From Verrucomicrobiia bacterium (lineage in GTDB: Bacteria; Omnitrophota; Omnitrophia; Omnitrophales; Aquincolibacteriaceae), in NCBI GenBank assembly GCA_035495615.1, contig DATJFP010000075.1, forward strand, positions 1 through 37,554: a stretch of 37,554 bases of DNA. Direction: 5' to 3'. Below, piece after piece: positions 31,501 through 37,554 of the stretch. The first letter of the stretch is position 1. Every line of letters starts with the position of its first letter. A program made the translations under genes and the position numbers. Below the pieces are notes generated by a model. That model was not told the DNA's origin. It searched no databases and saw only the letters and a list, made by a program, of their open reading frames with translations.

Positions 31501-31780
31501 AAAGCGTTTTGTTTTCCAGGAAGCTGGAGAACGGGTCCCCCATCACGGGATCGAGGAATTGCAGGGGCTGTTCCGCCTGGTCCGGACTGATTTGTTTGAG
31601 TTCGTCGGGAGAAATCGGGTGGCCCAGGGCGTCCGAGGGAACGTTGGCATTTTGCGCGAAGGCCACGGGAATACCGGAAATGGCAAGGACGGCGCAAAGG
31701 AAAAGAATGGACAAACGATCGCGGAAACTGCGTTTAGGGGAGATCCCACAAAACGAAACAGTCCGTTTTTCTTCGATCAC
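28544..31780 (-). CDS. Secreted subtilisin-like protease with Fn3 and carbohydrate-binding-like modules
   Basis: 1078 residues, GTG start behind GAAGAGG. Signal peptide cleavage near FAQ (43). The S8 domain has Asp145 (VDSGLD), His201 (NHGTHVAG), oxyanion Asn299 and Ser362 (GTSMASP), with the Ca-binding-like DDDGNGFVDD, so it should be active. Residues 424-515 form a Tyr/Asp-rich segment (EIKTRWL, YEYDLTGKISRKKFPDGS). Then come Fn3-1 (about 516-605), a beta-sandwich like a carbohydrate-binding module (about 607-740), Fn3-2 and Fn3-3 (about 748-942) and a second such module to the end. Fn3 units carry WDTDEPATSQVEWC. It probably acts on or near the cell surface. Confidence 0.9.
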   Translation of the reverse strand: MIEEKRTVSFCGISPKRSFRDRLSILFLCAVLAISGIPVAFAQNANVPSDALGHPISPDELKQISPDQAEQPLQFLDPVMGDPFSSFLENKTLSPASAAKDAPKVDAQSNDPLYANAGMWWHPRVRAEEAWSFTRGDNVTVAVVDSGLDMAHQDIAQNVFKNALEYFGAPGVDDDGNGFVDDVNGWDFVDDDAAPTDLNNHGTHVAGIIGAAADNAIGIAGIAPNAKILPVRVLGADGQGFISDVIAGIKYAADLGAQVINMSLGILRSLMTAEGIQEFQDMINYAIGKGSVIVAAAGNNGQPVSQFLPASLDNVISVGATTSSNTLASFSNHGPNLDLSAPGTNILSLKPGNQYQALQGTSMASPMVAGVVALMRSFDPTLTYDDVTRRLKYSSLDLGAPGYDDTFGAGLVDAFAAVSTDYYTTGEIKTRWLALADTDGAVRYEYDLTGKISRKKFPDGSYADLTYWPGTSSRFEQIYYDAGGVWQKTFEYYPDGVHLHFERYPDGHVVEHPNPAAPPVISNAVAANITSSSASLKWDTDKPATSQVEWCAQDGTNCQQTTFDSALKTAHDVAVNGLQPSTRYLYRVISQDDTGNRVVSPDGFFTTAAPPAQIELSVISASSGWTRIGTDWMASSNSKYLIYRAPVDEAGDYTLKVSAKNFSSAGWHLPTGYKNFNLDVYVDNVKVGTMSVPASDLDYQQGQFQLKGLSLGTHSIKLLWINDLYKASENGDTNLQIHQVLLVSNNVVLPPQDTTPPAVSNTTAANITTNSVSLKWDTDEPATSQVEWCAENGTNCQQTTLDPALKTAHDVAVTGLQPATRYLYRVISQDASGNRVVSSDNFFTTLPPQDTTPPAVSNTTAANITTNSVSLKWDTDEPATSQVEWCAENGTSCQQTALDPALVTAHQVAVTGLQPATRYLYRVISQDASGNRVVSSDNFFTTAAAPAQTELSVISASSGWTRIGTDWMASSNSKYLVYRALTNTAGDYTLKVSAKNFSNPGWHLPTGYKNFNLDVYVDNVKVGTMSVPASDLDYQQGQFQLRGLSAGTHSIKLLWINDLYKASENGDTNIQIHQVTLS
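28559..28955 (-). repeat. C-terminal binding module, copy 2
   Basis: This coding stretch repeats at 29564-29960, exactly 1005 bases away, with high DNA identity (shared blocks include the segment coding for YVDNVKVGTMSVPASDLDYQ). The encoded ELSVISASSGWTRIGTDW start and HSIKLLWINDLYKASENGD end look like a CBM6/35-type beta-sandwich. Confidence 0.85.
28956..29537 (-). repeat. Tandem 291-bp repeat coding for two Fn3 modules
   Basis: Bases 28956-29246 and 29247-29537 are two head-to-tail copies of 291 bases (97 codons) in the same frame, nearly identical at DNA level with only a dozen or so visible differences, clustered in the middle. Such closeness points to recent duplication or gene conversion and to possible copy-number change. 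Confidence 0.9.
29564..30240 (-). repeat. Binding module copy 1 plus the oldest Fn3 copy
   Basis: 29564-29960 matches 28559-28955, and 29961 to about 30240 matches 28956-29246, both at an offset of 1005 bases. The unit [Fn3 + binding module] was therefore duplicated as a block. This Fn3 copy has diverged more than the tandem pair at 28956-29537, so the tandem duplication came later. Confidence 0.85.
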
Positions 31781-31908
31781 GAAAAAACCTCTTCCAGAAA
31801 AATTTGCGGACTGCCTAAAGGCGTAGCAGCGTTCTATGCAGGGGAGCTATTTTATCGCCGGGCCAAGGATAAATCTACTCTTTTTTTAATCCATTCCCGG
31901 ACAAGCCC

Positions 31909-32379
31909 TTAAGGCTTTTCGTGAGGGCCATATTCCACTTGAAGGACGCGATAAAGCAGCCGGGTTTCCCGGAAAGCGATGATCACGGAAAAGAAAAAGG
32001 AAAGCAGCCCCAGGGTGAAGAGGGCCACAATGACCGGATACAGCCGCAGCGAAGAGTAGACATTGATCAAGATCAGGATCGACGTGCCGGCGAAACAAAG
32101 GATGCCGCCGTAAAGGCAAAGAACCGCGTTTTTCACCAAAGACGCCCGGCTGAAGAGATATTGGATCTGCGTGGCCAGGTTCGTAAAACGCGTGTCTTCT
32201 TCTTTGCTTCTGACGGGGATAGCCGCCAGCTGCCGGACCTCGAGATTGAGAACGCGGAAGCGGCTGGCAAGATTCGAAAATTTCGTTTGAAAGCCCAGGA
32301 GAAGAAGCGCGGAGCTGGAAATCATGAGCGCCGGCGCAAGAATGTATTGGATTTCCTGGGTAAGTTTCGCTAAATCCAT
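31909..32379 (-). CDS. DUF2721 family membrane protein
   Basis: 156 residues from the ATG at 32377-32379, two bases after the upstream stop. Family pattern is clear: ILAPALMISSSALLLLGFQTKF with a first helix, LASRFRVLNLEVRQL, a long basic/acidic loop, then VKNAVLCLYGGILCFAGTSI and a third helix. An Arg-rich cytosolic tail closes it. Inner-membrane protein of unknown function. The 128 bases after it, before the protease gene, include a TAAAAT stretch (near 31852-31857, minus strand) that may be a -10. Confidence 0.85.
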   Translation of the reverse strand: MDLAKLTQEIQYILAPALMISSSALLLLGFQTKFSNLASRFRVLNLEVRQLAAIPVRSKEEDTRFTNLATQIQYLFSRASLVKNAVLCLYGGILCFAGTSILILINVYSSLRLYPVIVALFTLGLLSFFFSVIIAFRETRLLYRVLQVEYGPHEKP

Positions 32380-32381
32380 TC

Positions 32382-32993
32382 TCAAACTCCAGACGCAGGC
32401 TGCTTGAAAGCTTTATCAAGAAAATCGACGAACGCGGACGCGGCCTTGTCCATGGCCTTCTCGAGATGCCGTTTGCCGCTCAACTCCGTTACGTTCAGGC
32501 CCAGCAGCGACACGCCGCCGTCGGCACGCCGGTAGGCATAGGCCGCCAGAGGTTCTGCGCTCCCCGTCCGTGTCAATTTGAATTCGACCTGGACGTCCGA
32601 GCTTCCGGAGCCAAAGCCCCAGAACCAGCGTTTGAAGGGACTTCCGGGATGGATTTTGGCAATCAGGGTCTCGATCTGGAAGTCGCCGCCCGCGGTTCCG
32701 GTCTTGAAGAAATTCCGGGCCTGAATTTTTTCCTCCAGGTCTTGTTGGAGGCGCCGGCCCAGGAGCGCTTTTTCATCGTCCGAAATCGCGGCGCGCTCGC
32801 CGAAGCGGGGGTCGGAAACGGCAAGCGCCTTCAGGGAATCCGGCACAAGATCCGGCGAGCGGTAGCCGGCGCCGCCGTTATTCCTGATCTGAAGCTGGTC
32901 GAAATTCAGATTCCCGCTTGCGAAAGGCCGGGCGTGAGAAGCGCAGCCCGCGGCGAGGAAAGTCACGATGAGGATTGCGGCGGAATTTTTCAT
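32382..32993 (-). CDS. DUF4410-like lipoprotein
   Basis: 203 residues from the ATG at 32991-32993 behind AAGGTG; the longer in-frame extension overlaps another small gene and lacks signals. The signal sequence MKNSAAILIVTFLAAGC ends at lipobox Cys17. The body has ALLGRRLQQDLEEKIQARN, then GGDFQIETLIAKIHPGSPFKR, then SSDVQVEFKLTRTGSAEPLA and a terminal helix (MDKAASAFVDFLDKAF), the layout of DUF4410. Probably a periplasm-facing lipoprotein of unknown role. Confidence 0.72.
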   Translation of the reverse strand: MKNSAAILIVTFLAAGCASHARPFASGNLNFDQLQIRNNGGAGYRSPDLVPDSLKALAVSDPRFGERAAISDDEKALLGRRLQQDLEEKIQARNFFKTGTAGGDFQIETLIAKIHPGSPFKRWFWGFGSGSSDVQVEFKLTRTGSAEPLAAYAYRRADGGVSLLGLNVTELSGKRHLEKAMDKAASAFVDFLDKAFKQPASGV

Positions 32994-33000
32994 TTTCACC

Positions 33001-33135
33001 TTATCTGCGGATATTTCCGCGTTCACGCCAGAGCCGGTAAGCCCACAAGCCGGCCAGGCCAAAGCCCAGGAGGGTAAGGACCGGCACCGCCGGCTTCTTC
33101 TTCTCGCTGAAAGGATCCACGGCAAAATAAACCAT
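33001..33135 (-). CDS. Small membrane protein, 44 residues
   Basis: The start is supported by GAGGAGGCCGA before the ATG at 33133-33135. The frame reads MVYFAVDPFSEKKKPAVPVL, one membrane helix (LTLLGFGLAGLWAYRLW) and a basic end RERGNIRR. It ends 7 bases before the lipoprotein start, so it belongs to the same operon. Unknown function. Confidence 0.6.
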   Translation of the reverse strand: MVYFAVDPFSEKKKPAVPVLTLLGFGLAGLWAYRLWRERGNIRR

Positions 33136-33195
33136 TCGGCCTCCTCGGTTTGAAATGCGCTGCATGATACCGGACTTCTCTTCCCGGAAAAAAAA

Positions 33196-33564
33196 TTACC
33201 AGCCTGTCTTCAATTTATTGAGCGCCTTTCGCAGTTTTTCCCGGTAATCGGGCTGTGTCCGCACAAGCGCCCCAATGAAGAACGCCGCGGCCCCGTAGCA
33301 GATCAGCAGCCAGGTCTGACGGCTGAAGTACAGGGGAAAAAACGGATTAAAGGCAAGCGCGATCAGCAGAAACCCCGTAGTCCAGTTTTTTTTGGGGAAA
33401 TGCTTCCAGAACATGTGGGCAAGATACGCGGCATCGGCGAACAGCGCCAGCCGCAGCACCTGGTAATAACTGTACTGCAGGTAATAGACGGGCGCGAAAA
33501 CCAGCAGCACGGCCGGGACAACGTAAAACCAGATGGACATCGTGGAAATCTTGGAATCGCTCAT
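33196..33564 (-). CDS. DUF6804-like small membrane protein
   Basis: 122 residues from the ATG at 33562-33564 behind GAGGAGAAAAGGC. Four helices. YYQVLRLALFADAAYLAHMF, then IALAFNPFFPLYFSRQTWLL fit the small-membrane-protein pattern 'YY.lLR...f..a......fNPi.p.....W' that I associate with DUF6804. Charged C-terminal tail (YREKLRKALNKLKTGW). Function unknown. It follows the exported-protein gene at 33576 by 11 bases. Confidence 0.68.
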   Translation of the reverse strand: MSDSKISTMSIWFYVVPAVLLVFAPVYYLQYSYYQVLRLALFADAAYLAHMFWKHFPKKNWTTGFLLIALAFNPFFPLYFSRQTWLLICYGAAAFFIGALVRTQPDYREKLRKALNKLKTGW

Positions 33565-33575
33565 GCCTTTTCTCC

Positions 33576-34085
33576 TCAACGGGAACGCGTGAACTCCTCG
33601 ACGCGAAGCACCGTCCAGCCGCGGGCCTCGAAGATGATTTTTTTTCTGACGACGACCTTTTCGTTCCGGTATTCGTAATCATAAATCCATTCGGGCTCGG
33701 CCTGCGTTTCTCCGGAAGGCGTGGCCTTGATGTCGGAGTACTTGGACGTGCGGAGGAAACCGCAGCCCGAAGCCGTGCTTTCCACTTTCGGGCGCGGGTC
33801 GCCGTGGGAAACGGAAAAGCAGCTCGCCTTCACCCGGGCGTCTTTCAGGTCCTGGTCGATGGCGGGCTCGATGTCTTCGGTGGCCGATTCCTGCGGATTG
33901 ACCGGCGCATCCGGCGTCTCGACCGGGCGGGCGGACGGCTTGTCGTTCTCGATGATCTGCTCGCCTTCGTGGCCGTCCTGCTCGACCCAGCGGCCGACTT
34001 CCATGCCGCCTTCTTTGATAACAAAGGTGGTGCCCAGGGAAAGAAACGCGGCGAGCACGCATAGGATTTTAAGGGACGTTTTCAT
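33576..34085 (-). CDS. Exported protein, paralogue of the one at 14021-14533
   Basis: 169 residues with a signal-like N-terminus (MKTSLKILCVLAAFLSLGTT). An acidic, low-complexity middle (residues about 45-95) leads to a C-terminal block with two cysteines and DYEYRNEKVVVRKKIIFEA, WTVLRVEEF. The last 40 residues align with those of the protein at 14021-14533, so the two share a module of unknown role. AAGGTG precedes the ATG. Confidence 0.65.
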   Translation of the reverse strand: MKTSLKILCVLAAFLSLGTTFVIKEGGMEVGRWVEQDGHEGEQIIENDKPSARPVETPDAPVNPQESATEDIEPAIDQDLKDARVKASCFSVSHGDPRPKVESTASGCGFLRTSKYSDIKATPSGETQAEPEWIYDYEYRNEKVVVRKKIIFEARGWTVLRVEEFTRSR

Positions 34086-34140
34086 GGGGCACCTTAAGAT
34101 ATCGGCGCGGTTTGCAAACGCTGAAGATGGGCCTGCTCTT

Positions 34141-34893
34141 TTAGCCTTTTTCCGGCTCTAGCGTGCCGACGACGGAGCCGAAGGGCGCCTTGAAGACGAT
34201 GCGTAGGGGTTTCCTCGCGGCATCGAGCGTCAGGTAAAACGAGGCGCGTCCCCGCTTTTCCTCTCCTCCCACGCGCGTGACAGGGTCCACGCGCAGGACC
34301 TCCACTTTTTTGCCCTGCCACTTGATCGTCTCGACGCCCACAGTGTCCAGTTCGAGTTCCCATTCCTTCCGGTCCGCGATCAGGACGGTGCGCGCGGGCC
34401 GGTCCGGCGCGAGCTCCTGGCGGCGGGCCCAGAACGCGGCGCTGATCACGTCATGGGCTGCGGCGGGAATATCGAACTCCTGCGTTTCGCCGCTCTTCAG
34501 CGATTCGAAGCGGCCTTTGCGCCGCGGCGCATCAAAGGTCATCTTCTCGTGCGTGTTGAGGATGAGCTCGTCGATTTTTTTCTCGAATTGCAGCGATTCC
34601 AGGGTCACGGCGTCGATCCAGCTCTCGGCCTCGTCGTGCATGGGAAAAATCTTACGCAGGATGCGGTTGGTTTCGATGAACCCGACGGCGTGATAGACCT
34701 CCCTGCCGTCCAGCGTCGTCTTTTCTTCGACCCTTAATTCGCCGGTGCCGACAGGAATCCCAAGCCAGGTGATTTTATAGTGGAGCTTTTCGCCGAGAGG
34801 CAGAGCGGGAGCGGGGTCCTCCGCGCGAGTCGCTCGCGCGGCAAAGAGCCCGCAGGCCGCGGCCAGTAAAACGCAGATCCATCTTCGATGCAT
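34141..34893 (-). CDS. DUF3108 family exported protein
   Basis: 250 residues with a signal peptide (ICVLLAAACGLFAARATRA). DUF3108 blocks are LPLGEKLHYKITWLGIPVGTG, then HAVGFIETNRILRKIFPMHD, then DVISAAFWARRQEL and a final LYLTLD-like strand (SFYLTLDAARKPLRIVFKAP). The family folds as a beta-rich periplasmic protein, related to lipid-handling folds, with no proven role. First gene of the run that ends at 31909. Confidence 0.85.
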   Translation of the reverse strand: MHRRWICVLLAAACGLFAARATRAEDPAPALPLGEKLHYKITWLGIPVGTGELRVEEKTTLDGREVYHAVGFIETNRILRKIFPMHDEAESWIDAVTLESLQFEKKIDELILNTHEKMTFDAPRRKGRFESLKSGETQEFDIPAAAHDVISAAFWARRQELAPDRPARTVLIADRKEWELELDTVGVETIKWQGKKVEVLRVDPVTRVGGEEKRGRASFYLTLDAARKPLRIVFKAPFGSVVGTLEPEKG

Positions 34894-34956
34894 GAAACTC
34901 CATGAGGGAGGACCCGTCTAGATTAAACATTTTCGGCGTTTACGGCAATCCCGAGT

Positions 34957-35991
34957 TTACGAGGGCCGCTCTTCGGGCGTGATCACTAAGGAACGCTTGT
35001 CCGCGCCGCGCAGGACCGTCAGCTCCGCGGCCTGTCCCGCGGGCCGCTCGATCAAGAACTTGTGGAGATCATCGAGTCCCGCGGTTTTCCGGCCGTCGAA
35101 CTCCAGGAGGATGTCTCCCGGCAAAAGGCCCGCCGTTTCCGCGGCACTCCCCTTCTCCACGCTGATCACCAGGATACCGGTCACGGCCTCGAGGTGATAA
35201 AAGCGCACCACGCGGCGCAGGAGCGGCACATTCTGTCCCGCAATGCCGAGATAACCGCGGCGGATGAATCCGTTTTTGATCAGCAGCCCGGCCACGAATT
35301 TCGCGGTATTGATCGCGATGGCGAAGCTGATGCCGCGCGCGGGCTGGATGATGGCCGTGTTCACGCCCACGACTTCCCCGCGTGCGTTGACGAGCGGCCC
35401 GCCGGAATTGCCGGGGTTGAGCGCCGCGTCCGTCTGGATCACATTGTCGATCAGCCTTCCGGTCTGGGCGCGGAAGGAACGCCCCAGCGCGCTGACGACA
35501 CCGGCCGTCACTGTATATTGAAAGCCAAAGGGATTTCCCATGGCAGTGACCAGCTGGCCGGGGCGCAGCTTTTCCGAGTCCCCCAGCGCCGCGGCCGCAA
35601 GACGAGGCGCCGAGATGCGGATGACCGCGAGGTCCGTGTCCGGGTCGTCGCCCACGAGCTGCGCCGAGAAAACCTGCCCGTCCGAAAAAGTGACGTCGAT
35701 CGTGTCCGCGCCGCTCACCACATGGCTGTTGGTCAGAATATAGCCGTCCGGCGTGAAGACAAAGCCCGAACCGCTGCCGCCGGATTGGCGCGGCAGGCGC
35801 GCGTTCGCGGGACCGGGATGGGTTTTCACGACGTCGATGTTGACGACCGACGGATTGATTTTCTCCGCCGCGCCGATCACGGCCGCGGAATAAGCATCCA
35901 AAAGTTCAGCCTCGGGGAGTATCTCTTGCGGCGGCAAAGGATTTTCCGGCGCGCCTTCCGGATTCGTGATCCTGCGGAAAAATGCTTTCAT
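34957..35991 (-). CDS. HtrA/DegP-like serine protease with one PDZ domain, no evident signal peptide
   Basis: 344 residues. Trypsin-like triad: His90 (LTNSHVV), Asp120 (DPDTDLAVIRI) and Ser196 (NPGNSGGPL). One PDZ domain follows at about 245-340 (GILVISVEKGSAAETAGLLPGD). HtrA proteases degrade or refold damaged proteins, normally in the periplasm. Here the N-terminus (MKAFFRRITNPEGAPENPLP) is polar, with no signal peptide or membrane anchor, so it may be cytosolic. GAGGTGGACC before the ATG supports this start, and no longer in-frame start with a signal is seen. Confidence 0.9.
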   Translation of the reverse strand: MKAFFRRITNPEGAPENPLPPQEILPEAELLDAYSAAVIGAAEKINPSVVNIDVVKTHPGPANARLPRQSGGSGSGFVFTPDGYILTNSHVVSGADTIDVTFSDGQVFSAQLVGDDPDTDLAVIRISAPRLAAAALGDSEKLRPGQLVTAMGNPFGFQYTVTAGVVSALGRSFRAQTGRLIDNVIQTDAALNPGNSGGPLVNARGEVVGVNTAIIQPARGISFAIAINTAKFVAGLLIKNGFIRRGYLGIAGQNVPLLRRVVRFYHLEAVTGILVISVEKGSAAETAGLLPGDILLEFDGRKTAGLDDLHKFLIERPAGQAAELTVLRGADKRSLVITPEERPS

Positions 35992-36021
35992 GGTCCACCT
36001 CGCGTTTGGAAAGAAAAAAAC

Positions 36022-36038
36022 TTCAAGACGCGTGCCAC
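36022..36038 (-). promoter_or_regulatory. -24/-12-like sequence upstream of the HtrA-like gene
   Basis: On the minus strand GTGGCACGCGTCTTGAA has a perfect TGGCACG half and TTG at the right spacing, but GA replaces the near-invariant GC at -12. It ends 31 bases before the start codon. It could be a degenerate sigma-54 promoter or chance. Confidence 0.25.
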
Positions 36039-36133
36039 GAATCCGGAGGGCATCATGACGAAGAAATAAGCTGGTGCGGGAAAGAGTTACGGAGAAGCGG
36101 GGGCCGGCCGGCCTGACTTTCTAAAACCTCTTG

Positions 36134-36152
36134 CTGCGCTGCTGCGGCGCAG
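36134..36152 (-). terminator. Weak hairpin after the GH5-like gene
   Basis: On the minus strand CTGCGC pairs with GCGCAG around a seven-base loop and is followed by CAAGAGGTTTTAG. It lies just past the GH5 stop and may end that transcript. The rest of 35992-36160 contains only the HtrA ribosome site and the -24/-12-like sequence. Confidence 0.35.
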
Positions 36153-36160
36153 CTGTATCG

Positions 36161-37554
36161 TTAAGACCCGCGGATGAGGAAGTCATCGATTACGAATTCC
36201 GCGGTGGCGCCGGACGCATTTTCAAATCCGACATCCGTTACCGCCGTGAGATCCGTGTCCGCCAGGCCGAGCGCCTGGAACGGCACATGATATTCCTTCC
36301 AGGTCCCGGCCGTGAGTGTGACGCTCGCGGGGAACGATTTGTTTCCGGCCTTGACCGCGAGCGTGAGCGGGATTTCTTTTCCCGCCTGCGCCCAGAATGT
36401 AAAACCGTCGGCGGCGGTCACGCCATTGTCTTTCCAATGCGCCGGAATCACGGAACGGAACACCGACTGCCCCGGCCCCAGCGTGATGCGCGCGGCGGCG
36501 CGCGACTCGACGTCCGGCGGCAGGTTTTCTTTTTCTCCTTCGATCCTGCCCGAACCGCTCCAGCGTTTGGACACAGCCGCCGGCGCCTTGTCCGGATCGA
36601 ACCGCAGCGCCTCTTTTCCGCTTTCCGGAAGGCTGCCGAGCGCCTCGAACGAATCCACGCCCGAAGCCAGATCGCGCAGCGCCGCGTAATACGGCGTACC
36701 TTTGTTTTCGCGATCGAGAAGCCCCACGAAACGCGGAGAACTTTCGATGCTGCCCACGCGCCACACGTAAAACGCTTCCAGGCCCGGCACCGCGGCATTG
36801 GCCAGACCTTCGTAATCGTAGGCCGCGTCATAATCGTAAATCACGGCCGACGCATCGGAGGTGTCGAGCCAGCGGGTCTTGATCTCGGCCGGGTCGCCGG
36901 CTTCGCGCCAGGCTTTCAATACCGCGTAAGTGAGCGCTCCTTCGGTGCGCAGCCGGGCGCGGTCCGGATAATCTTTTACCGAGGCCAGCAGCGCGGGCGT
37001 CCCCTGCGCGGCAATGCGGTCCATCACGTTCGTCCAGAAAGGGCGAAGGTCGCGCTTGCCCGTATTTTCCCAGACGTAGGGCTCGTAGCCGGGATCCGCA
37101 TTACCGTTGCCGATGACGAGAAATTGCGGAATGGATTCTTCCTGCAGGTGCTGCTTCACCCTTTCGCCGATCTCGAGCGTGCCTTCCCACCGCGTCTGGA
37201 AATCCGCGCGGCCTTTCGAGTCTTTGACATACCACGACGTTGCCACCACCGGCTCGTTCAGGATGTTGTAGCCTTTCACCGCCTCATAGCCGCGCGTTGT
37301 GTCGATCAGGCGGTTCAGGAAAGAAATGTAGGCGTCGCGGAATTCCGGCTTGGTGAGGACGTTGGTGGAGACGCGGAACTCCGGCCGCTTCTGGATCCAG
37401 GCGGGAACCGTCCAGTTGCCGGACACGCCCCAAAAAGAACAGTGGACCGCGATCACGACGCGGATGTTGTGCGTCTCGCAGAATTTGAGGACCTCGTGCA
37501 GGCCGTTCTTCATCAGGTTCTCGTCGAGGCGCCCTTCTTCCGGCTCCCATTCCG
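36161..37554 (-). CDS. GH5-like glycoside hydrolase with C-terminal binding module, cut by the right edge
   Basis: The frame is open to the window end, so the N-terminus is missing; residues EWEPEEGRLDENL precede the first internal Met at 37513 and fit a GH5 beta-2/3 region. LKFCETHNIRVVIAVHCSFWG and YNILNEPV (Asn-Glu, the acid/base, near 37250-37258) are classic. EAFYVWRVGSIESSPRFVGLL matches the last barrel strand with its Trp. The catalytic nucleophile Glu is not obvious; TEG near 36930 is a candidate. The last 150 residues form a beta-sandwich like CBM11/CIA30 modules (FVIDDFLIRG end). Likely a secreted polysaccharide hydrolase. Confidence 0.78.
   Translation of the reverse strand, partial: EWEPEEGRLDENLMKNGLHEVLKFCETHNIRVVIAVHCSFWGVSGNWTVPAWIQKRPEFRVSTNVLTKPEFRDAYISFLNRLIDTTRGYEAVKGYNILNEPVVATSWYVKDSKGRADFQTRWEGTLEIGERVKQHLQEESIPQFLVIGNGNADPGYEPYVWENTGKRDLRPFWTNVMDRIAAQGTPALLASVKDYPDRARLRTEGALTYAVLKAWREAGDPAEIKTRWLDTSDASAVIYDYDAAYDYEGLANAAVPGLEAFYVWRVGSIESSPRFVGLLDRENKGTPYYAALRDLASGVDSFEALGSLPESGKEALRFDPDKAPAAVSKRWSGSGRIEGEKENLPPDVESRAAARITLGPGQSVFRSVIPAHWKDNGVTAADGFTFWAQAGKEIPLTLAVKAGNKSFPASVTLTAGTWKEYHVPFQALGLADTDLTAVTDVGFENASGATAEFVIDDFLIRGS

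Noticed and set aside
30245-31912. Long open frame on the plus strand opposite the subtilase (555 codons)
   Set aside because: It mirrors the subtilase coding strand, is rich in Arg/His/Val as GC-rich shadow frames are, and has no recognisable domain; the minus-strand protein has an intact S8 triad.

Overview
This GC-rich window reads as chromosomal DNA of a Gram-negative-type (two-membrane) bacterium. Evidence for this: many lipoboxes, a periplasmic Cu/Zn superoxide dismutase, an entericidin-like lipoprotein, a PEP-CTERM protein and several secreted proteins of unknown function. The mix of core genes (uppP, pfkA), PMT-type glycosyltransferases and modular secreted proteins with YD-like segments suits an uncultured lineage such as Omnitrophota or the wider PVC group. 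That assignment is inference; there is no rRNA or ribosomal-protein gene to anchor it. I see no tRNA, rRNA, CRISPR array, insertion sequence or phage gene. Genes are tightly packed, many start and stop codons overlap, and no gene-free stretch exceeds about 300 bases.

Layout. 1-3461 (minus): an envelope run of a small protein, a PilZ protein, a CDP-glycerol-type transferase, UppP and an SGNH protein cut by the left edge. 3575-5883 (plus): an HExxH lipoprotein coupled to a CPA2 cation/proton antiporter. 5905-8960: two unknown proteins and a secreted VWA protein. 9077-11009 (plus): a LexA-like repressor overlapping a Y-family DNA polymerase, behind a perfect palindrome. 11014-12185 (minus): 6-phosphofructokinase and a 53-residue lipoprotein. 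12269-15290: a stress-flavoured stretch with a sigma-54-like promoter, a small exported protein, SodC, an entericidin-like peptide, two exported unknowns and a hemerythrin. 15287-21940: DUF2237, a polytopic unknown, a 2OG-Fe(II) oxygenase, an ArnT-like glycosyltransferase overlapping a PAP2 phosphatase, a COG4705-like membrane protein and an acyltransferase. 21950-23453: a DUF3592-like protein, an Flp-type pilin and a PEP-CTERM protein. 23589-28380 (minus): an operon of SRPBCC protein, channel/ECF-like fusion, CBS pair, GT-C glycosyltransferase, small membrane protein and lipoprotein. 28544-31780 (minus): a subtilase with duplicated Fn3 and binding modules. 31909-34893 (minus): a run of small membrane and exported proteins. 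34957-37554 (minus): an HtrA-like protease and a GH5-like glycosidase cut by the right edge.

The common theme is the cell envelope: lipid-carrier recycling, polymer and sugar transfer, lipoproteins, secreted hydrolases and oxidative-stress defence. The least conventional items are the channel/ECF-like fusion operon, the subtilase repeat architecture with a segment shared by the GH5 protein, the LexA/polymerase-Y cassette, and the sigma-54-like promoter with two boxes 21 bp apart.
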